Assembly (NCBI GenBank): GCA_041751875.1
Contig: JBGSIC010000010.1
Coordinates: 62,001 to 126,000, forward strand
Direction: 5' to 3'
Source of the DNA: JBGSIC01 sp041751875
GTDB lineage: Bacteria; Bdellovibrionota; FAC87; UBA2466; JACKAF01
Length of the DNA stretch: 64,000 nt
Shown: positions 41,071 through 49,443 of the stretch, in pieces
Position numbering within the stretch: the first letter of the stretch is position 1
How the letters are laid out: every line of letters begins with the position of its first letter
Notes under the pieces: model-generated
Told to the model about the DNA's origin: nothing
What the model saw: the letters and a program-made list of their open reading frames with translations, nothing else
Databases searched by the model: none
Program-made: the position numbers and the translations under genes

Positions 41071-41712
41071 CTAGGGACGAGGACCGAACAGGCAAGTTCC
41101 CAGACGCACATGGGTTGCCCCTTCTTCGGCTGCTACAAGAAAATCATCACTGGTTCCCATGGAGAGTTGAGAAAGACCAAAGCGTTTCTGTAGCTGTTTC
41201 ATCTTTTGAAAGAAGGGACGTCGTTGTTCCACGGGTTCAAGTGGCGGGGGCAAACACATTAAGCCCTCTAATTTAAGAGAGGCCAGTTTTGCTAATCCCT
41301 GTATAAGCACCGCGAGCTCTGCCTCGGCTGTGCCGGCCTTGCTACTTTCTTCTCCAATATTCACTTGAATCAAAACCGAAAGCGTTTTGTTCTGAGCCTC
41401 CAGCAAACCATTTAGTTTCTGTGCTTCTTCCAGCCGAGAAAGCGTTTCGACGCAGTCGTAGTCGACGAGAAACTTCACCTTGTTGCTTTGAATGCGTCCC
41501 ACGTAGTGGAAACGCGTCGGTTGTTTGAGCTTTGTTCTCAGCTCCTGTCCTTCTTGAATGTAGTTATCACCCAAGACAGTCAGACCGTTCTCCAATGCCT
41601 CCGTGATGCGATCGAGCGGTTGAAACTTTGCCATTCCCACGATGGTGATTCCCGGACGAATCTTATTCAGAGCGGATCGGATTCCCAGAAGGTTTTGTTT
41701 AACGCTACTCAC
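41071..41712 (-). CDS. yggS: PLP homeostasis protein, YggS/PROSC family
   Basis: 213 residues from a GTG that overlaps the maf stop by 4 nt. It is an alanine-racemase-like TIM barrel without racemase activity that binds and buffers pyridoxal phosphate. Visible: IVGMAKFQPLDRI with the PLP-binding Lys, LGDNYIQEG (family GENYVQE), FHYVGRIQSNKVKFL (family HfIGxLQxNK), VNIGEESSKAG and SMGTSDDFLVAAEEGATHVRLG. Some canonical positions differ (Phe for Thr after the Lys), but the pattern is clear. It lies between maf and divIVA. Confidence 0.92.
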   Translation of the reverse strand: MSSVKQNLLGIRSALNKIRPGITIVGMAKFQPLDRITEALENGLTVLGDNYIQEGQELRTKLKQPTRFHYVGRIQSNKVKFLVDYDCVETLSRLEEAQKLNGLLEAQNKTLSVLIQVNIGEESSKAGTAEAELAVLIQGLAKLASLKLEGLMCLPPPLEPVEQRRPFFQKMKQLQKRFGLSQLSMGTSDDFLVAAEEGATHVRLGTCLFGPRP

Positions 41713-42323
41713 ATGAAGTATTCGAAGGCAGAAACGCCGGTTAGTTTTTCCAGTTCGTCTAGAAAGGTTTCAAGCGGAAAGCCCACCACGTTCCAGTACG
41801 AACCCTTAACTTCCTTAATAAAGCGTGATCCCAAACCTTGTGACGCATAGGCTCCCGCTTTGTCGAGGGGTTCACGAGTGCGAGCGTAGTTTTCGATGGT
41901 TTCCTGACTTAGGGAATGGAAACTAATTTCGGACGTCACAGTGATCTTTCGGATGCCGTCTTTTTTTGAGAGCAGACACAAACCTGTATGAACCTGGTGT
42001 TTTTTGCCTGAAAGCAAGTGAAGATGACTTTTCGCCTCTTCTCGGTCTTTGGGTTTTCCGAGTACTCGCCCCTCCAACGCCACCAATGTGTCCGCTCCGA
42101 TTACCACAGTTGCTTCGCGCTGGCCTGCCAGCACGCTTTGGGCCTTGATCTCTGCATTATCCGCTGCCACATCGATCACATTGTCGAACCGAGCGGTGCT
42201 TTCTTCCGCCGTGGGAGACGCTTGAGTAAAGGAAATTCCCAGTGAAGTTAGCAAATACACCCTCCTTGGGGAGGTTGACGCTAAACAAAGTTCGGAAGGC
42301 TTTAAACGGGTGGATTGATTCAT
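41709..42323 (-). CDS. maf: Maf family nucleoside triphosphate pyrophosphatase
   Basis: About 204 residues from the ATG at 42323; a GTG at 42347 is an alternative start. The Maf signature STSPRRVYLLTSLGI opens the protein, followed by ADTLVALEGRVLGKPKD with the catalytic Asp and Lys, HLLSGKKHQVHTGL, and YARTREPLDKAGAYASQG with the base-specificity region. Maf enzymes hydrolyse dTTP, UTP or modified nucleotides and are linked to septum control in Bacillus. The gene heads a leftward run with yggS and divIVA. Confidence 0.92.
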   Translation of the reverse strand: MNQSTRLKPSELCLASTSPRRVYLLTSLGISFTQASPTAEESTARFDNVIDVAADNAEIKAQSVLAGQREATVVIGADTLVALEGRVLGKPKDREEAKSHLHLLSGKKHQVHTGLCLLSKKDGIRKITVTSEISFHSLSQETIENYARTREPLDKAGAYASQGLGSRFIKEVKGSYWNVVGFPLETFLDELEKLTGVSAFEYFM

Positions 42324-42397
42324 CTTTTTGGGCAGATCCGTGACCACTCGTGCTGTAACATAACGCGTAAATTAATGCAAAGGAATTAAAAATGTGG

Positions 42398-42403
42398 TAT
42401 AAG
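42398..42403 (+). promoter_or_regulatory. candidate extended -10 promoter for carD-ispD-ispF-cysS
   Basis: TGG followed by TATAAG, an extended -10 form, lies 45 nt before the carD ATG. No strong -35 is present, which is acceptable for extended -10 promoters. It sits in the divergent gap between maf and carD. Confidence 0.4.
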
Positions 42404-42447
42404 GCCAGCACTCGTTAAGGCTGTCTCAGAAGAAAGAGGAATCTAAA

Positions 42448-42951
42448 ATGCATCAATTCAAAGTTGGTGACAATGCCGTTCACCTCTCGCACGGCGTGGG
42501 AGTGGTGAAGGGAATTGAAGAACGCAATTTCGGTGGCGCACCCGGGTCAAAACAACGTTTCTATATTCTTGAGATCCATGACAATGGCGCTCCCAAGAAG
42601 GTGTTTGTGCCTATTGATGGTACCAACCAACGACTTCGCCCTATTATTAAGAAAAAAGAAGTAGAGCAGGTCTACAAGATCCTGAGAAAAAAGGATTTGG
42701 GCGTGGTCGATCACCAGACCTGGAATCGCCGTTACCGTGAATATATGGAGAAGATCCACACGGGCCAAGTGCAAGAAATCGCGGAAGTTATGCGCGCTTT
42801 GTTCCTCCTGAAACACGACAAAGACCTCTCGTTTGGTGAGCGCAAATTGCTTGACCAGGCCAAGAGTTTGCTCGTAAAGGAATTATCGTTGGCTCAGAAC
42901 GTGGATGAGACAGCGGTTGAAAAGGAACTGGAAACTATCTTTGGTACCTAA
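42448..42951 (+). CDS. CarD/CdnL-family transcription factor
   Basis: 167 residues. The N-terminal RNAP-interaction domain reads FKVGDNAVHLSHGVGVVKGIEERNFGG then FYILEI; the C-terminal helical DNA-binding domain follows from about residue 75. CarD/CdnL proteins bind the RNA polymerase beta subunit and stabilise open promoter complexes, notably at rRNA promoters. AGAGGAA lies upstream of the ATG. It leads an operon with ispD (18-nt gap), ispF and cysS, the same order known from mycobacteria. Confidence 0.92.
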   Translation: MHQFKVGDNAVHLSHGVGVVKGIEERNFGGAPGSKQRFYILEIHDNGAPKKVFVPIDGTNQRLRPIIKKKEVEQVYKILRKKDLGVVDHQTWNRRYREYMEKIHTGQVQEIAEVMRALFLLKHDKDLSFGERKLLDQAKSLLVKELSLAQNVDETAVEKELETIFGT

Positions 42952-42969
42952 GAGTCCAAAAATCTTCGT

Positions 42970-43773
42970 ATGATCATCTCTGACGCCGTGCTTCTGGGCG
43001 GGGGACTGGGAACGCGTTACAACCTAGAGCGCTTAGAGCAGGAACAGGTAGAGGACGAAGATCCGCTCCCGAAGCAGTTTGCTCAGCTCGGGCGGTATCC
43101 TGTTTTCATTCACGGGCTCAAATCCCTTTTAAACTTGGGTGTGTTTCGCCAGTTTGTACTCGTCTTTCCAGAAGAGTACATAGCGCGGGCGCAATCTGAA
43201 GTGCGAAAGCACATTGATCCTATCCATCACGGGGTAATTCAGTTTATTCGCGGGGGAGAAACCCGCTATGAGTCGTCGCGACTTGGCATTCTGGCTCTTG
43301 AGAATCAAGATCCTCTTCCCGCACGCGTCATTATCCACGACGCCTGCCGGCCTTACCTGTCTCCGCAATTTTTGAATCGTCTTTGTGAAGCGGTTGATGA
43401 CCGTTCTTACGGCGCTTGGGTGCCGGCCGTTCCGGTAACAGATACCTTGAAACGAGCCCAGAAACGCCAGGTCTTGGAAACCGTATCGCGCGAAAAGCTT
43501 TTTAGAGTCCAGACTCCTCAGGTCTTTGAATATAGCGTTGTGCGCACGCTTTTTGACAAAGTCCCCGAAGGCAGCGAAGTTGAGTTTACCGACGATGCTT
43601 CGCTTTGCGAGTATTACGGGATTCCCGTCGGCATGATCGAAGGGGATGAGCGAAATATTAAGTTAACTTACCCGTTCCACCTAGATATGCTCCGGTCTCT
43701 TTTGGCGAACAGTTCGGATCAATTAAAGGAGTCCCCGTGCGAGTTGGCGTCGGATACGATCTACACAGATTAG
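42970..43773 (+). CDS. ispD: 2-C-methyl-D-erythritol 4-phosphate cytidylyltransferase
   Basis: 267 residues, longer than the usual 230. IspD couples CTP with MEP in the MEP isoprenoid pathway. Visible: VLLGGGLGTRY (nucleotide loop) then PLPKQF, but about ten extra acidic residues (ERLEQEQVEDED) sit between the loop and PKQF; GGETRYESSRLGI, VIIHDACRPYLS, AVPVTDTLKRA, RVQTPQVFEY, FTDDASLCEYYG and VEGDERNIKLTYPFD-like ending (GDERNIKLTYPFHLDML). All catalytic segments are intact. It overlaps the start of ispF by 37 nt. Confidence 0.93.
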   Translation: MIISDAVLLGGGLGTRYNLERLEQEQVEDEDPLPKQFAQLGRYPVFIHGLKSLLNLGVFRQFVLVFPEEYIARAQSEVRKHIDPIHHGVIQFIRGGETRYESSRLGILALENQDPLPARVIIHDACRPYLSPQFLNRLCEAVDDRSYGAWVPAVPVTDTLKRAQKRQVLETVSREKLFRVQTPQVFEYSVVRTLFDKVPEGSEVEFTDDASLCEYYGIPVGMIEGDERNIKLTYPFHLDMLRSLLANSSDQLKESPCELASDTIYTD

Positions 43774-44222
43774 TCCCCACAGCAGAAATGGCCCATATTC
43801 CCATCGGCGGGATTCCCATCCCCTGTCAGTTAAAAACGGAAGCGCACTCGGATGGCGATGTACTGCTGCATGCGACGGTTGATGCGATTTTGGGAGCGGT
43901 GGCAATGGGTGACATTGGCCGCTGGTTTCCCGATACGGCCCCAGAGAACCGAGGCCGTTCCAGCGAAGAATTTGTGACTTTTGCGATTGAGAAAGCTTTT
44001 AGCGTCGGGTGGGTGGTAAAGCAGCTCGACTCGATTGTTATGTTGGAAACACCCCGCCTAAGCGACCACAAAGAAATGATTCGCCAAAACCTTGCCCGAC
44101 TCCTCAACATCGAATTGGATTGCACCAGTGTGAAAGCCAAAAGTGGTGAAGGAATAGGCCCCATCGGTTTACGAAAAGCCATCGCCGCGCACGTGAACGT
44201 TGTCCTGGTTGAGCGCCGATAA
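43737..44222 (+). CDS. ispF: 2-C-methyl-D-erythritol 2,4-cyclodiphosphate synthase
   Basis: 161 residues from a GTG with AGGAG five bases upstream. The opening MRVGVGYDLHRL carries the metal-binding Asp/His pair; IPCQLKTEAHSDGDVLLHATVDAI has the second metal His; GDIGRWFPDT and ENRGRSSEEF follow; the C-terminal KAKSGEGIGPIGLRKAIAAHVNVVL is standard. It forms the cyclodiphosphate of the MEP pathway. It overlaps ispD by 37 nt and cysS by one base. Confidence 0.95.
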   Translation: MRVGVGYDLHRLVPTAEMAHIPIGGIPIPCQLKTEAHSDGDVLLHATVDAILGAVAMGDIGRWFPDTAPENRGRSSEEFVTFAIEKAFSVGWVVKQLDSIVMLETPRLSDHKEMIRQNLARLLNIELDCTSVKAKSGEGIGPIGLRKAIAAHVNVVLVERR

Positions 44223-45703
44223 TGTCATTACAGATTACCAATACGCTAACAGGGAAAAAAGAGCCGTTTGTTCCCATGAAAGATAAACACGTGAACATGT
44301 ACGTGTGCGGTCCTACAGTTTATGGCTTTACCCATATTGGAAACGCTCGACCGCTCGTATTTTTTTCAGTGGTAAGGAATTTTCTTAAGCAGCAGGGTTT
44401 TGAAGTTACCTTTGTGAGTAACTACACCGACGTGGACGATAAAATCATCGCGCGCGCCAAAGAAGAAAAAATTTCCTCCGAAGCGGTGGCAGAGAAGTAC
44501 ACGAAGGAGTACGAGACGGATCGCAAGCTTCTCGGTCTGGAAGTCCCCGATAAGACACCCAAGGTGACGGAAACGATTCCAGAGATTATCCGCTTTATCG
44601 AGGGACTCGTTGAAAAAGGTGCTGCCTACGTTGCGCCGAATGGGGAAGTTTTCTACTCGGTACGAGGATTTCCTTCTTACGGAAAGCTCTCGGGCAAGAA
44701 AATCGACGAGCTGATTTCTGGGGCGCGTGTGCAACCCGGCGAACAGAAAAAAGATCCTCTCGATTTCAGTCTTTGGAAGCCTCAAAAAGAGGCCGACGAA
44801 CCGGCTTGGGATAGCCCGTGGGGCAAAGGGCGCCCCGGATGGCACATTGAATGTTCCGCGATGGCGTTAGCCGCCTTCGGGGAAACCTTTGATATTCACG
44901 GCGGGGGCATCGATCTTGTGCACCCGCACCACGAAAATGAAATTGCTCAGAGTGAGGGCTTAAGCGGAAAGCCTTTTGCGCGCGTTTGGATGCACAACAA
45001 CTCGTTGACCTTTGGCGCTGCCAAAATGTCTAAGTCGTTGGGCAATATTGTCCTGACCCGAAATTTTATCGAGGACCATTCGGCCGAAACCTTAAAGTTT
45101 ATGCTTTTGGGCAATCACTACCGTAGCCCCATCGATTTTTCCGAGCAGCAGATAGTGGAATCGGAAGGGGCCTTGCATCGTATTTATTCAGCCATCGAGC
45201 GGTGTGAAATGGCGATGAAAGAAGAAGTGCAGCCGGCGGAGTGGAATCCGTCATCCGAAGAAAACGCGTTGAAAAAACTATTCGATGCTTTTCCTCAGTT
45301 ATGGCAAAACGCGATGCTTGACGATTTCAATACGGCGCAAGCGATGGGTTATGTGTTCGAATACGTGCGGGCCGTAAACTCCTTCGTCGATCGCAAGCAG
45401 TTTGTTTTGACAGCGAGTGGGCATAAACTCATCAATGGTTTCGTCCATCAATTGCGAGAATTCGGCGAAGTGCTTTGCTTGTTCCAAGAAGAAGCGCACG
45501 CGTTTTTGGGGGCGCTACGTGAACGCCACCTAAAAAAACAGGGTATTACGGCGGATTGGGTGAATCAAAAAGTTCAGGAACGCGTTGACGCTCGTCTAGC
45601 TAAGGATTTTAAGAAGTCCGATCAGCTCCGTGATGAGTTACTCTCAAAGAAAATTGCTCTCAAAGACAAGGGCAACGTCACTGCATGGGACGTAACGTTC
45701 TAA
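44222..45703 (+). CDS. cysS: cysteine-tRNA ligase
   Basis: 493 residues, class I. Visible: MYVCGPTVYGFTHIGNARP with the first zinc Cys and the HIGN motif, the zinc ligands in HIECSAMA and the HPHHENEIAQSE segment, and KMSKSLGN for ATP. It charges tRNA-Cys in the cytoplasm. The ATG overlaps the ispF stop (TAATG). The last bases overlap the convergent lepB stop by 4 nt, so no terminator sits between them. Confidence 0.97.
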   Translation: MSLQITNTLTGKKEPFVPMKDKHVNMYVCGPTVYGFTHIGNARPLVFFSVVRNFLKQQGFEVTFVSNYTDVDDKIIARAKEEKISSEAVAEKYTKEYETDRKLLGLEVPDKTPKVTETIPEIIRFIEGLVEKGAAYVAPNGEVFYSVRGFPSYGKLSGKKIDELISGARVQPGEQKKDPLDFSLWKPQKEADEPAWDSPWGKGRPGWHIECSAMALAAFGETFDIHGGGIDLVHPHHENEIAQSEGLSGKPFARVWMHNNSLTFGAAKMSKSLGNIVLTRNFIEDHSAETLKFMLLGNHYRSPIDFSEQQIVESEGALHRIYSAIERCEMAMKEEVQPAEWNPSSEENALKKLFDAFPQLWQNAMLDDFNTAQAMGYVFEYVRAVNSFVDRKQFVLTASGHKLINGFVHQLREFGEVLCLFQEEAHAFLGALRERHLKKQGITADWVNQKVQERVDARLAKDFKKSDQLRDELLSKKIALKDKGNVTAWDVTF

Positions 45704-46362
45704 AGACCGTTTGAGTTTGTCTCGGTATCGCCCAATTGCACCGTGGTTTCGGAAGCCTTCTCAGGTGCAGGAGAAGAAACACGTGGCGAACGCGCCCAAA
45801 CCATTCCCAACTTGGCGCGCAGACAATGATGAGGTAGCGGGCCCCACACGCGACTATCTACACTCTCGCTGCGGTTATCCCCCAGCACAAAAAAGTATCC
45901 CGGAGGCACTTCGATAGGAGCCAAATCTTTTCCCGGATTGTGGGTGACCAAATAGGGAGACGCGTTTTCTCGTCGTTCCCAGCGCCAGTTTTCGCCGGCG
46001 AGTTCGTACTGAGCGGGAACCTGGTTGACGATAAGCACGCCGTTCTTGATTTCAACCGTATCTCCGCCAATCGCGACCACTCTCTTGATGTAAGTGCGGT
46101 TGGGTTTATCAGGTAACTGATGAACGACTACCGCACCAACTTGAGGAGAGGATACGGAAAATAGGACGGTTTCGGTGAAGGGGAAAAACACATTGTAGTT
46201 AAACTTCGATGTCAGAATGATATCGCCGTCGTGAAGATTGGGTAGCATGGAGTCCGACTGTATGCGAAAAGTTTCCACCACAAAAAGCCGCATGCCTAAC
46301 GCGACCGCGGTAGCGCAGAGAAAGACTTTAACCCAGTAAGCGTAAGGTTTGAGTTTGCTCAT
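45700..46362 (-). CDS. lepB: signal peptidase I
   Basis: About 220 residues from the ATG at 46362; a TTG at 46386, overlapping lepA, is the alternative and neither has a clear Shine-Dalgarno. One N-terminal membrane helix, then the catalytic Ser in FRIQSDSMLPNLHDGD (box B), the catalytic Lys in RTYIKRVVAIGGDTVEI (box D), and GDNRSESVDSRVWGPL (box E). It cleaves signal peptides at the periplasmic face of the inner membrane, serving the many exported proteins here. It follows lepA as in many bacteria. The C terminus has about 25 extra polar residues. Confidence 0.94.
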   Translation of the reverse strand: MSKLKPYAYWVKVFLCATAVALGMRLFVVETFRIQSDSMLPNLHDGDIILTSKFNYNVFFPFTETVLFSVSSPQVGAVVVHQLPDKPNRTYIKRVVAIGGDTVEIKNGVLIVNQVPAQYELAGENWRWERRENASPYLVTHNPGKDLAPIEVPPGYFFVLGDNRSESVDSRVWGPLPHHCLRAKLGMVWARSPRVSSPAPEKASETTVQLGDTETNSNGL

Positions 46363-46378
46363 ATTTGAGGATGCACTC

Positions 46379-48178
46379 TCAATCAATCGACAAGGCGGCC
46401 AAGAAGGCTTCCTGAGGAATTTCTACACTCCCCACCTGTTTCATACGTTTCTTACCCTCTTTTTGTTTCTCTAAAAGTTTACGTTTTCGCGAAATATCCC
46501 CGCCGTAGCATTTGGCGGTCACGTTTTTACGCAGCGGCGCGACGCGTTCGCGTGACACAATTTTTGAGCCAATGGCCGCCTGAATAATGACTTCGAACAT
46601 TTGGCGTTCGATAAAGCCTTTCATCTTACTAACAAGTTCTTTGCCCCGGTATTGGGCTTTCTCACGAGGCACAATCCAGCTAAGTGCGTCCACCGGATCC
46701 CCGTTAATCAGGAGATCCAGCTTTACAAGTTGGCCCGGCCGAAAGCCGATTAGCTCGTAATCCATACTCGCGTAACCACGACTTAAACTCTTCACTTTAT
46801 CGTAGAAGGACAAAACAACTTCGTTGAAAGGGATATCGTACTCAAGAAGAACGTGAGTAGGGGAATGGTAAAAGAGCTTGGTCTGTGTTCCTCGTCGGTC
46901 TTCGCACAGCTTGATCAAGTTGCCTAAATAAGTTTCGGGCGTGTGAAGAGCCACATGCACGATGGGTTCTTCAATTTCTTCTATGTACTGAACGGGGGGA
47001 AGCTGCGAGGGATTGTGTATTTCAATCATTTCCCCTTTGATAGTTTTCACACGGTAAACCACTGTAGGGGCAGTAGTTACCAAACTTAAGTCAAACTCGC
47101 GTTCCAGACGCTCTTGCACGATTTCCATGTGCAAGAGTCCAAGGAAACCACAGCGCATTCCGAAGCCCAAAGCATCCGACTTTTCCGGCTCGAAAGTAAT
47201 CGCGCTGTCATTCAAACTGAGTTTCTCGAGCGCCACTTTGAGAGCCGGATAACTAGCGCTGTCCACAGGGTAGAGTCCGCTGAATACCATCGGCTTTACT
47301 TCTTTAAAGCCGGGAAGAGGTTTCAAAGCGGGTCTATTTGCGTGGGTGAGAGTGTCGCCAATTTTAATGTCGCGGATATCTTTGACACCGGCGATAACAA
47401 ATCCTACTTCACCAGCGGCGAGCTCCTTTACTTCCACGCCCTTCGGCGCAAACACACCTAGCTTAAGCACTTCGTACTGTTTCTGCGTATGGAGGGTGAG
47501 AATCCTATCCGACTTGCGAAGCGTTCCATTCATGATGCGCATCAAAAGCACCACGCCCTGGTAGGGATCAAACCAGGCGTCAAAGATAAGCGCTTCCAAA
47601 ATCGCTTCCGCATTTCCCTTGGGAGAAGGAAAGTACTTTACGACCCCTTCGAGAACCGCACGAATGTTTTTTCCTTCTTTGGCACTGATGGCAATGGCGT
47701 TGTCGGCGGAAATGCCAATGAGATCTTCAATTTCCCGTTTCGTTTTTTCGATGTCCGCTCCCGGAAGATCTACCTTATTTAGAACGGGCAAAATTTCGAG
47801 ATTGTTGTCCAAAGCTTGGTAAACGTTTGCAAGAGTCTGGGCTTCCACACCTTGAGAAGCATCCACCACCAGGATAGCGCCTTCGCAAGCAGCAAGACTT
47901 CGCGATACTTCATACCCGAAATCCACGTGTCCAGGGGTGTCGATAAGGTTGAAGACGTATTGGCCGCCTTCTTCACTTGTATAACTTAGGCGAGCCGATT
48001 GGGCTTTGATGGTGATTCCGCGTTCGCGTTCAATATCCATTTGATCCATGAATTGATCGCGCATCTCTCTGTTTGTCAGTGCGCCGGTCACTTCAAGCAA
48101 ACGGTCAGCAAGCGTCGACTTCCCATGGTCAATATGGGCGACGATGCTAAAGTTACGAATAATCTTCGGGTCAATCAA
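46379..48178 (-). CDS. lepA: elongation factor 4 (LepA) GTPase
   Basis: 599 residues, standard. The start is a TTG just five codons before the G-domain opening; no in-frame ATG is available. G1 AHIDHGKSTLADRL, G2 RERGITIKAQ, G3 DTPGHVDF, G4 NKVDLPGA; EF-G-like domains III and V follow, then the LepA-specific C-terminal domain with KAKCYGGD-type segment (TAKCYGGDISRKRKLLEKQKEGKKRMK). It back-translocates stalled ribosomes and is linked to biogenesis of the 30S subunit. Confidence 0.97.
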   Translation of the reverse strand: MIDPKIIRNFSIVAHIDHGKSTLADRLLEVTGALTNREMRDQFMDQMDIERERGITIKAQSARLSYTSEEGGQYVFNLIDTPGHVDFGYEVSRSLAACEGAILVVDASQGVEAQTLANVYQALDNNLEILPVLNKVDLPGADIEKTKREIEDLIGISADNAIAISAKEGKNIRAVLEGVVKYFPSPKGNAEAILEALIFDAWFDPYQGVVLLMRIMNGTLRKSDRILTLHTQKQYEVLKLGVFAPKGVEVKELAAGEVGFVIAGVKDIRDIKIGDTLTHANRPALKPLPGFKEVKPMVFSGLYPVDSASYPALKVALEKLSLNDSAITFEPEKSDALGFGMRCGFLGLLHMEIVQERLEREFDLSLVTTAPTVVYRVKTIKGEMIEIHNPSQLPPVQYIEEIEEPIVHVALHTPETYLGNLIKLCEDRRGTQTKLFYHSPTHVLLEYDIPFNEVVLSFYDKVKSLSRGYASMDYELIGFRPGQLVKLDLLINGDPVDALSWIVPREKAQYRGKELVSKMKGFIERQMFEVIIQAAIGSKIVSRERVAPLRKNVTAKCYGGDISRKRKLLEKQKEGKKRMKQVGSVEIPQEAFLAALSID

Positions 48179-48219
48179 AGCAGGTACCTATCCATTTCCT
48201 TGGACTAACTTAGCGAATT

Positions 48220-48254
48220 GTTGGACAGGTGTCAGGCAACTTTTAGGTCCGAAC
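48220..48254. repeat. degenerate short-form GGTGCC palindrome
   Basis: GTT(C lost)GGAC, then AGGTGTCAGGCAACTTTT, then GTCCGAAC. It is a mutated relative of the elements at 9997 and 36360. Its terminal GAAC is again directly followed by a stop codon, that of the leftward RHH gene at 48255-48257. Confidence 0.6.
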
Positions 48255-48482
48255 CTAGTTGTCTAGAGGGGTACGCCGAGGCGTCCGGTTTGCCGGGAGA
48301 TCATCTTGAATTAGCATCATCTGGCCCGGAAGCAGATGTTTATGCTTATCAAGGATGAGGTCGATGCCTTCGCGAATGTACTCGGCAATAGGCACCTTCG
48401 TTTTTTGGTTGAGCAACTTCAACAGACGGTTTTGCTCACTGGTGATATAAACGGTGGTGGAAATTTTCTTTCGGCTTTCCAT
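48255..48482 (-). CDS. ribbon-helix-helix DNA-binding protein
   Basis: 75 residues. KKISTTVYITSEQNRLLKLL gives a ribbon strand and first helix, and VPIAEYIREGIDLILDK the second helix, as in CopG/Arc/MetJ-type repressors. The C-terminal 25 residues are a disordered Pro/Arg tail. No toxin-like gene lies beside it, so it is probably not an antitoxin; a small autoregulator or plasmid-type repressor is possible. It lies between lepA and the methyltransferase gene, in the same direction as both. Confidence 0.8.
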   Translation of the reverse strand: MESRKKISTTVYITSEQNRLLKLLNQKTKVPIAEYIREGIDLILDKHKHLLPGQMMLIQDDLPANRTPRRTPLDN

Positions 48483-48605
48483 CGCAACTCCCGGGAAGAC
48501 TCTTACGATACATGACCATATATCTATGTCAACGCCGATTTGGGAACTTTCCCGGCCGCGCCGTGTTGATAGACACTGGATATGATTAGCGTTTTTTAGT
48601 CCGCG

Positions 48606-49424
48606 TTAAGCGCTCGCTCCCGGTCCTTTCTTTATTATGGCAAATCCTTTGGTAAACGAATGAGGTAGCTCCAGCTGGTACTGCCCCCCTTTTTGGGCCG
48701 TAAATTCATCCGCGGCGATCTTCGCTCCTTCAGAAAAATAGCCGTAGTCGTCGATGATCACGCGAGCCCCAGGACTCAAGCGCGGATGGAGGAGTTCCAA
48801 CGCCGTCAGCGTGGGCTCGTAGAAATCGAAATCAATGTAAGCAAAGCACACCCGCTCAGGAAGTTTGTTGGGGTCGGTATGCTTTTCAATAAAGCCCTTA
48901 ACCACATGGGTGCGTTCCACTGGGAAACCCACTTCGGCCACACGGCCCCTAACTGCCGTTTCTGGGTGAGCCATCAGGCCGGTGTAGTCGTTGATGTCGC
49001 CGAGCTGAAAAATATCGTCCAGCATTTTATCTTTCTGAGTCGGTTTGGGGAGTCCTTCGAAGGAATCGTAAAGCCACAGATGGCGATCGGTTTCGCGTAA
49101 CTCATTGGCGAGAAGGGCCGAGGTCGTTCCTTCTGCTACGCCGAATTCGCAGACCGCTCCCTGCACAGCCAGTGCTTCGTGCATAGCCCCCAGAATATAG
49201 AGTGCTTCGGCAACCGGGTTTCCGCGCAGTTCCATCATGAGTGCGTGGCGGCCCGCGCAGGTGGGAAGTTGGGGGAACAAAGTTTTTCTAAAGAGCTCCT
49301 CAAAGTCTGCCAGGGTACGTGCGTAGCAGTCGGTAATAAAAGGAAGCTTCGCTGCCTTTTGAACCGTTTGGTTGCGAGCGATGGCCAAGCCCAAAGGCCT
49401 AAGGAGCGAATTGATTTGTTTCAT
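48606..49424 (-). CDS. TylF/MycF-type SAM-dependent O-methyltransferase
   Basis: 272 residues. Visible: VCEFGVAEGTTSALLAN (SAM-binding loop), LWLYDSFEGLP, CFAYIDFDFYEPTLTALELL, and VIIDDYGYFSEGAKIAADEF, all characteristic of the TylF/macrocin O-methyltransferase family, which methylates sugar hydroxyls using SAM and Mg. In non-producers such enzymes often decorate surface glycans. It is flanked by a long inverted repeat (49444-49530) and an RHH gene, away from the polysaccharide cluster. Confidence 0.85.
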   Translation of the reverse strand: MKQINSLLRPLGLAIARNQTVQKAAKLPFITDCYARTLADFEELFRKTLFPQLPTCAGRHALMMELRGNPVAEALYILGAMHEALAVQGAVCEFGVAEGTTSALLANELRETDRHLWLYDSFEGLPKPTQKDKMLDDIFQLGDINDYTGLMAHPETAVRGRVAEVGFPVERTHVVKGFIEKHTDPNKLPERVCFAYIDFDFYEPTLTALELLHPRLSPGARVIIDDYGYFSEGAKIAADEFTAQKGGQYQLELPHSFTKGFAIIKKGPGASA

Positions 49425-49443
49425 AAGGGAATGATTTTAGCAC

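Noticed and set aside
48255..48482. RHH protein as antitoxin of a toxin-antitoxin pair
   Set aside because: No small toxin-like gene lies adjacent on either side; neighbours are lepA and a methyltransferase.
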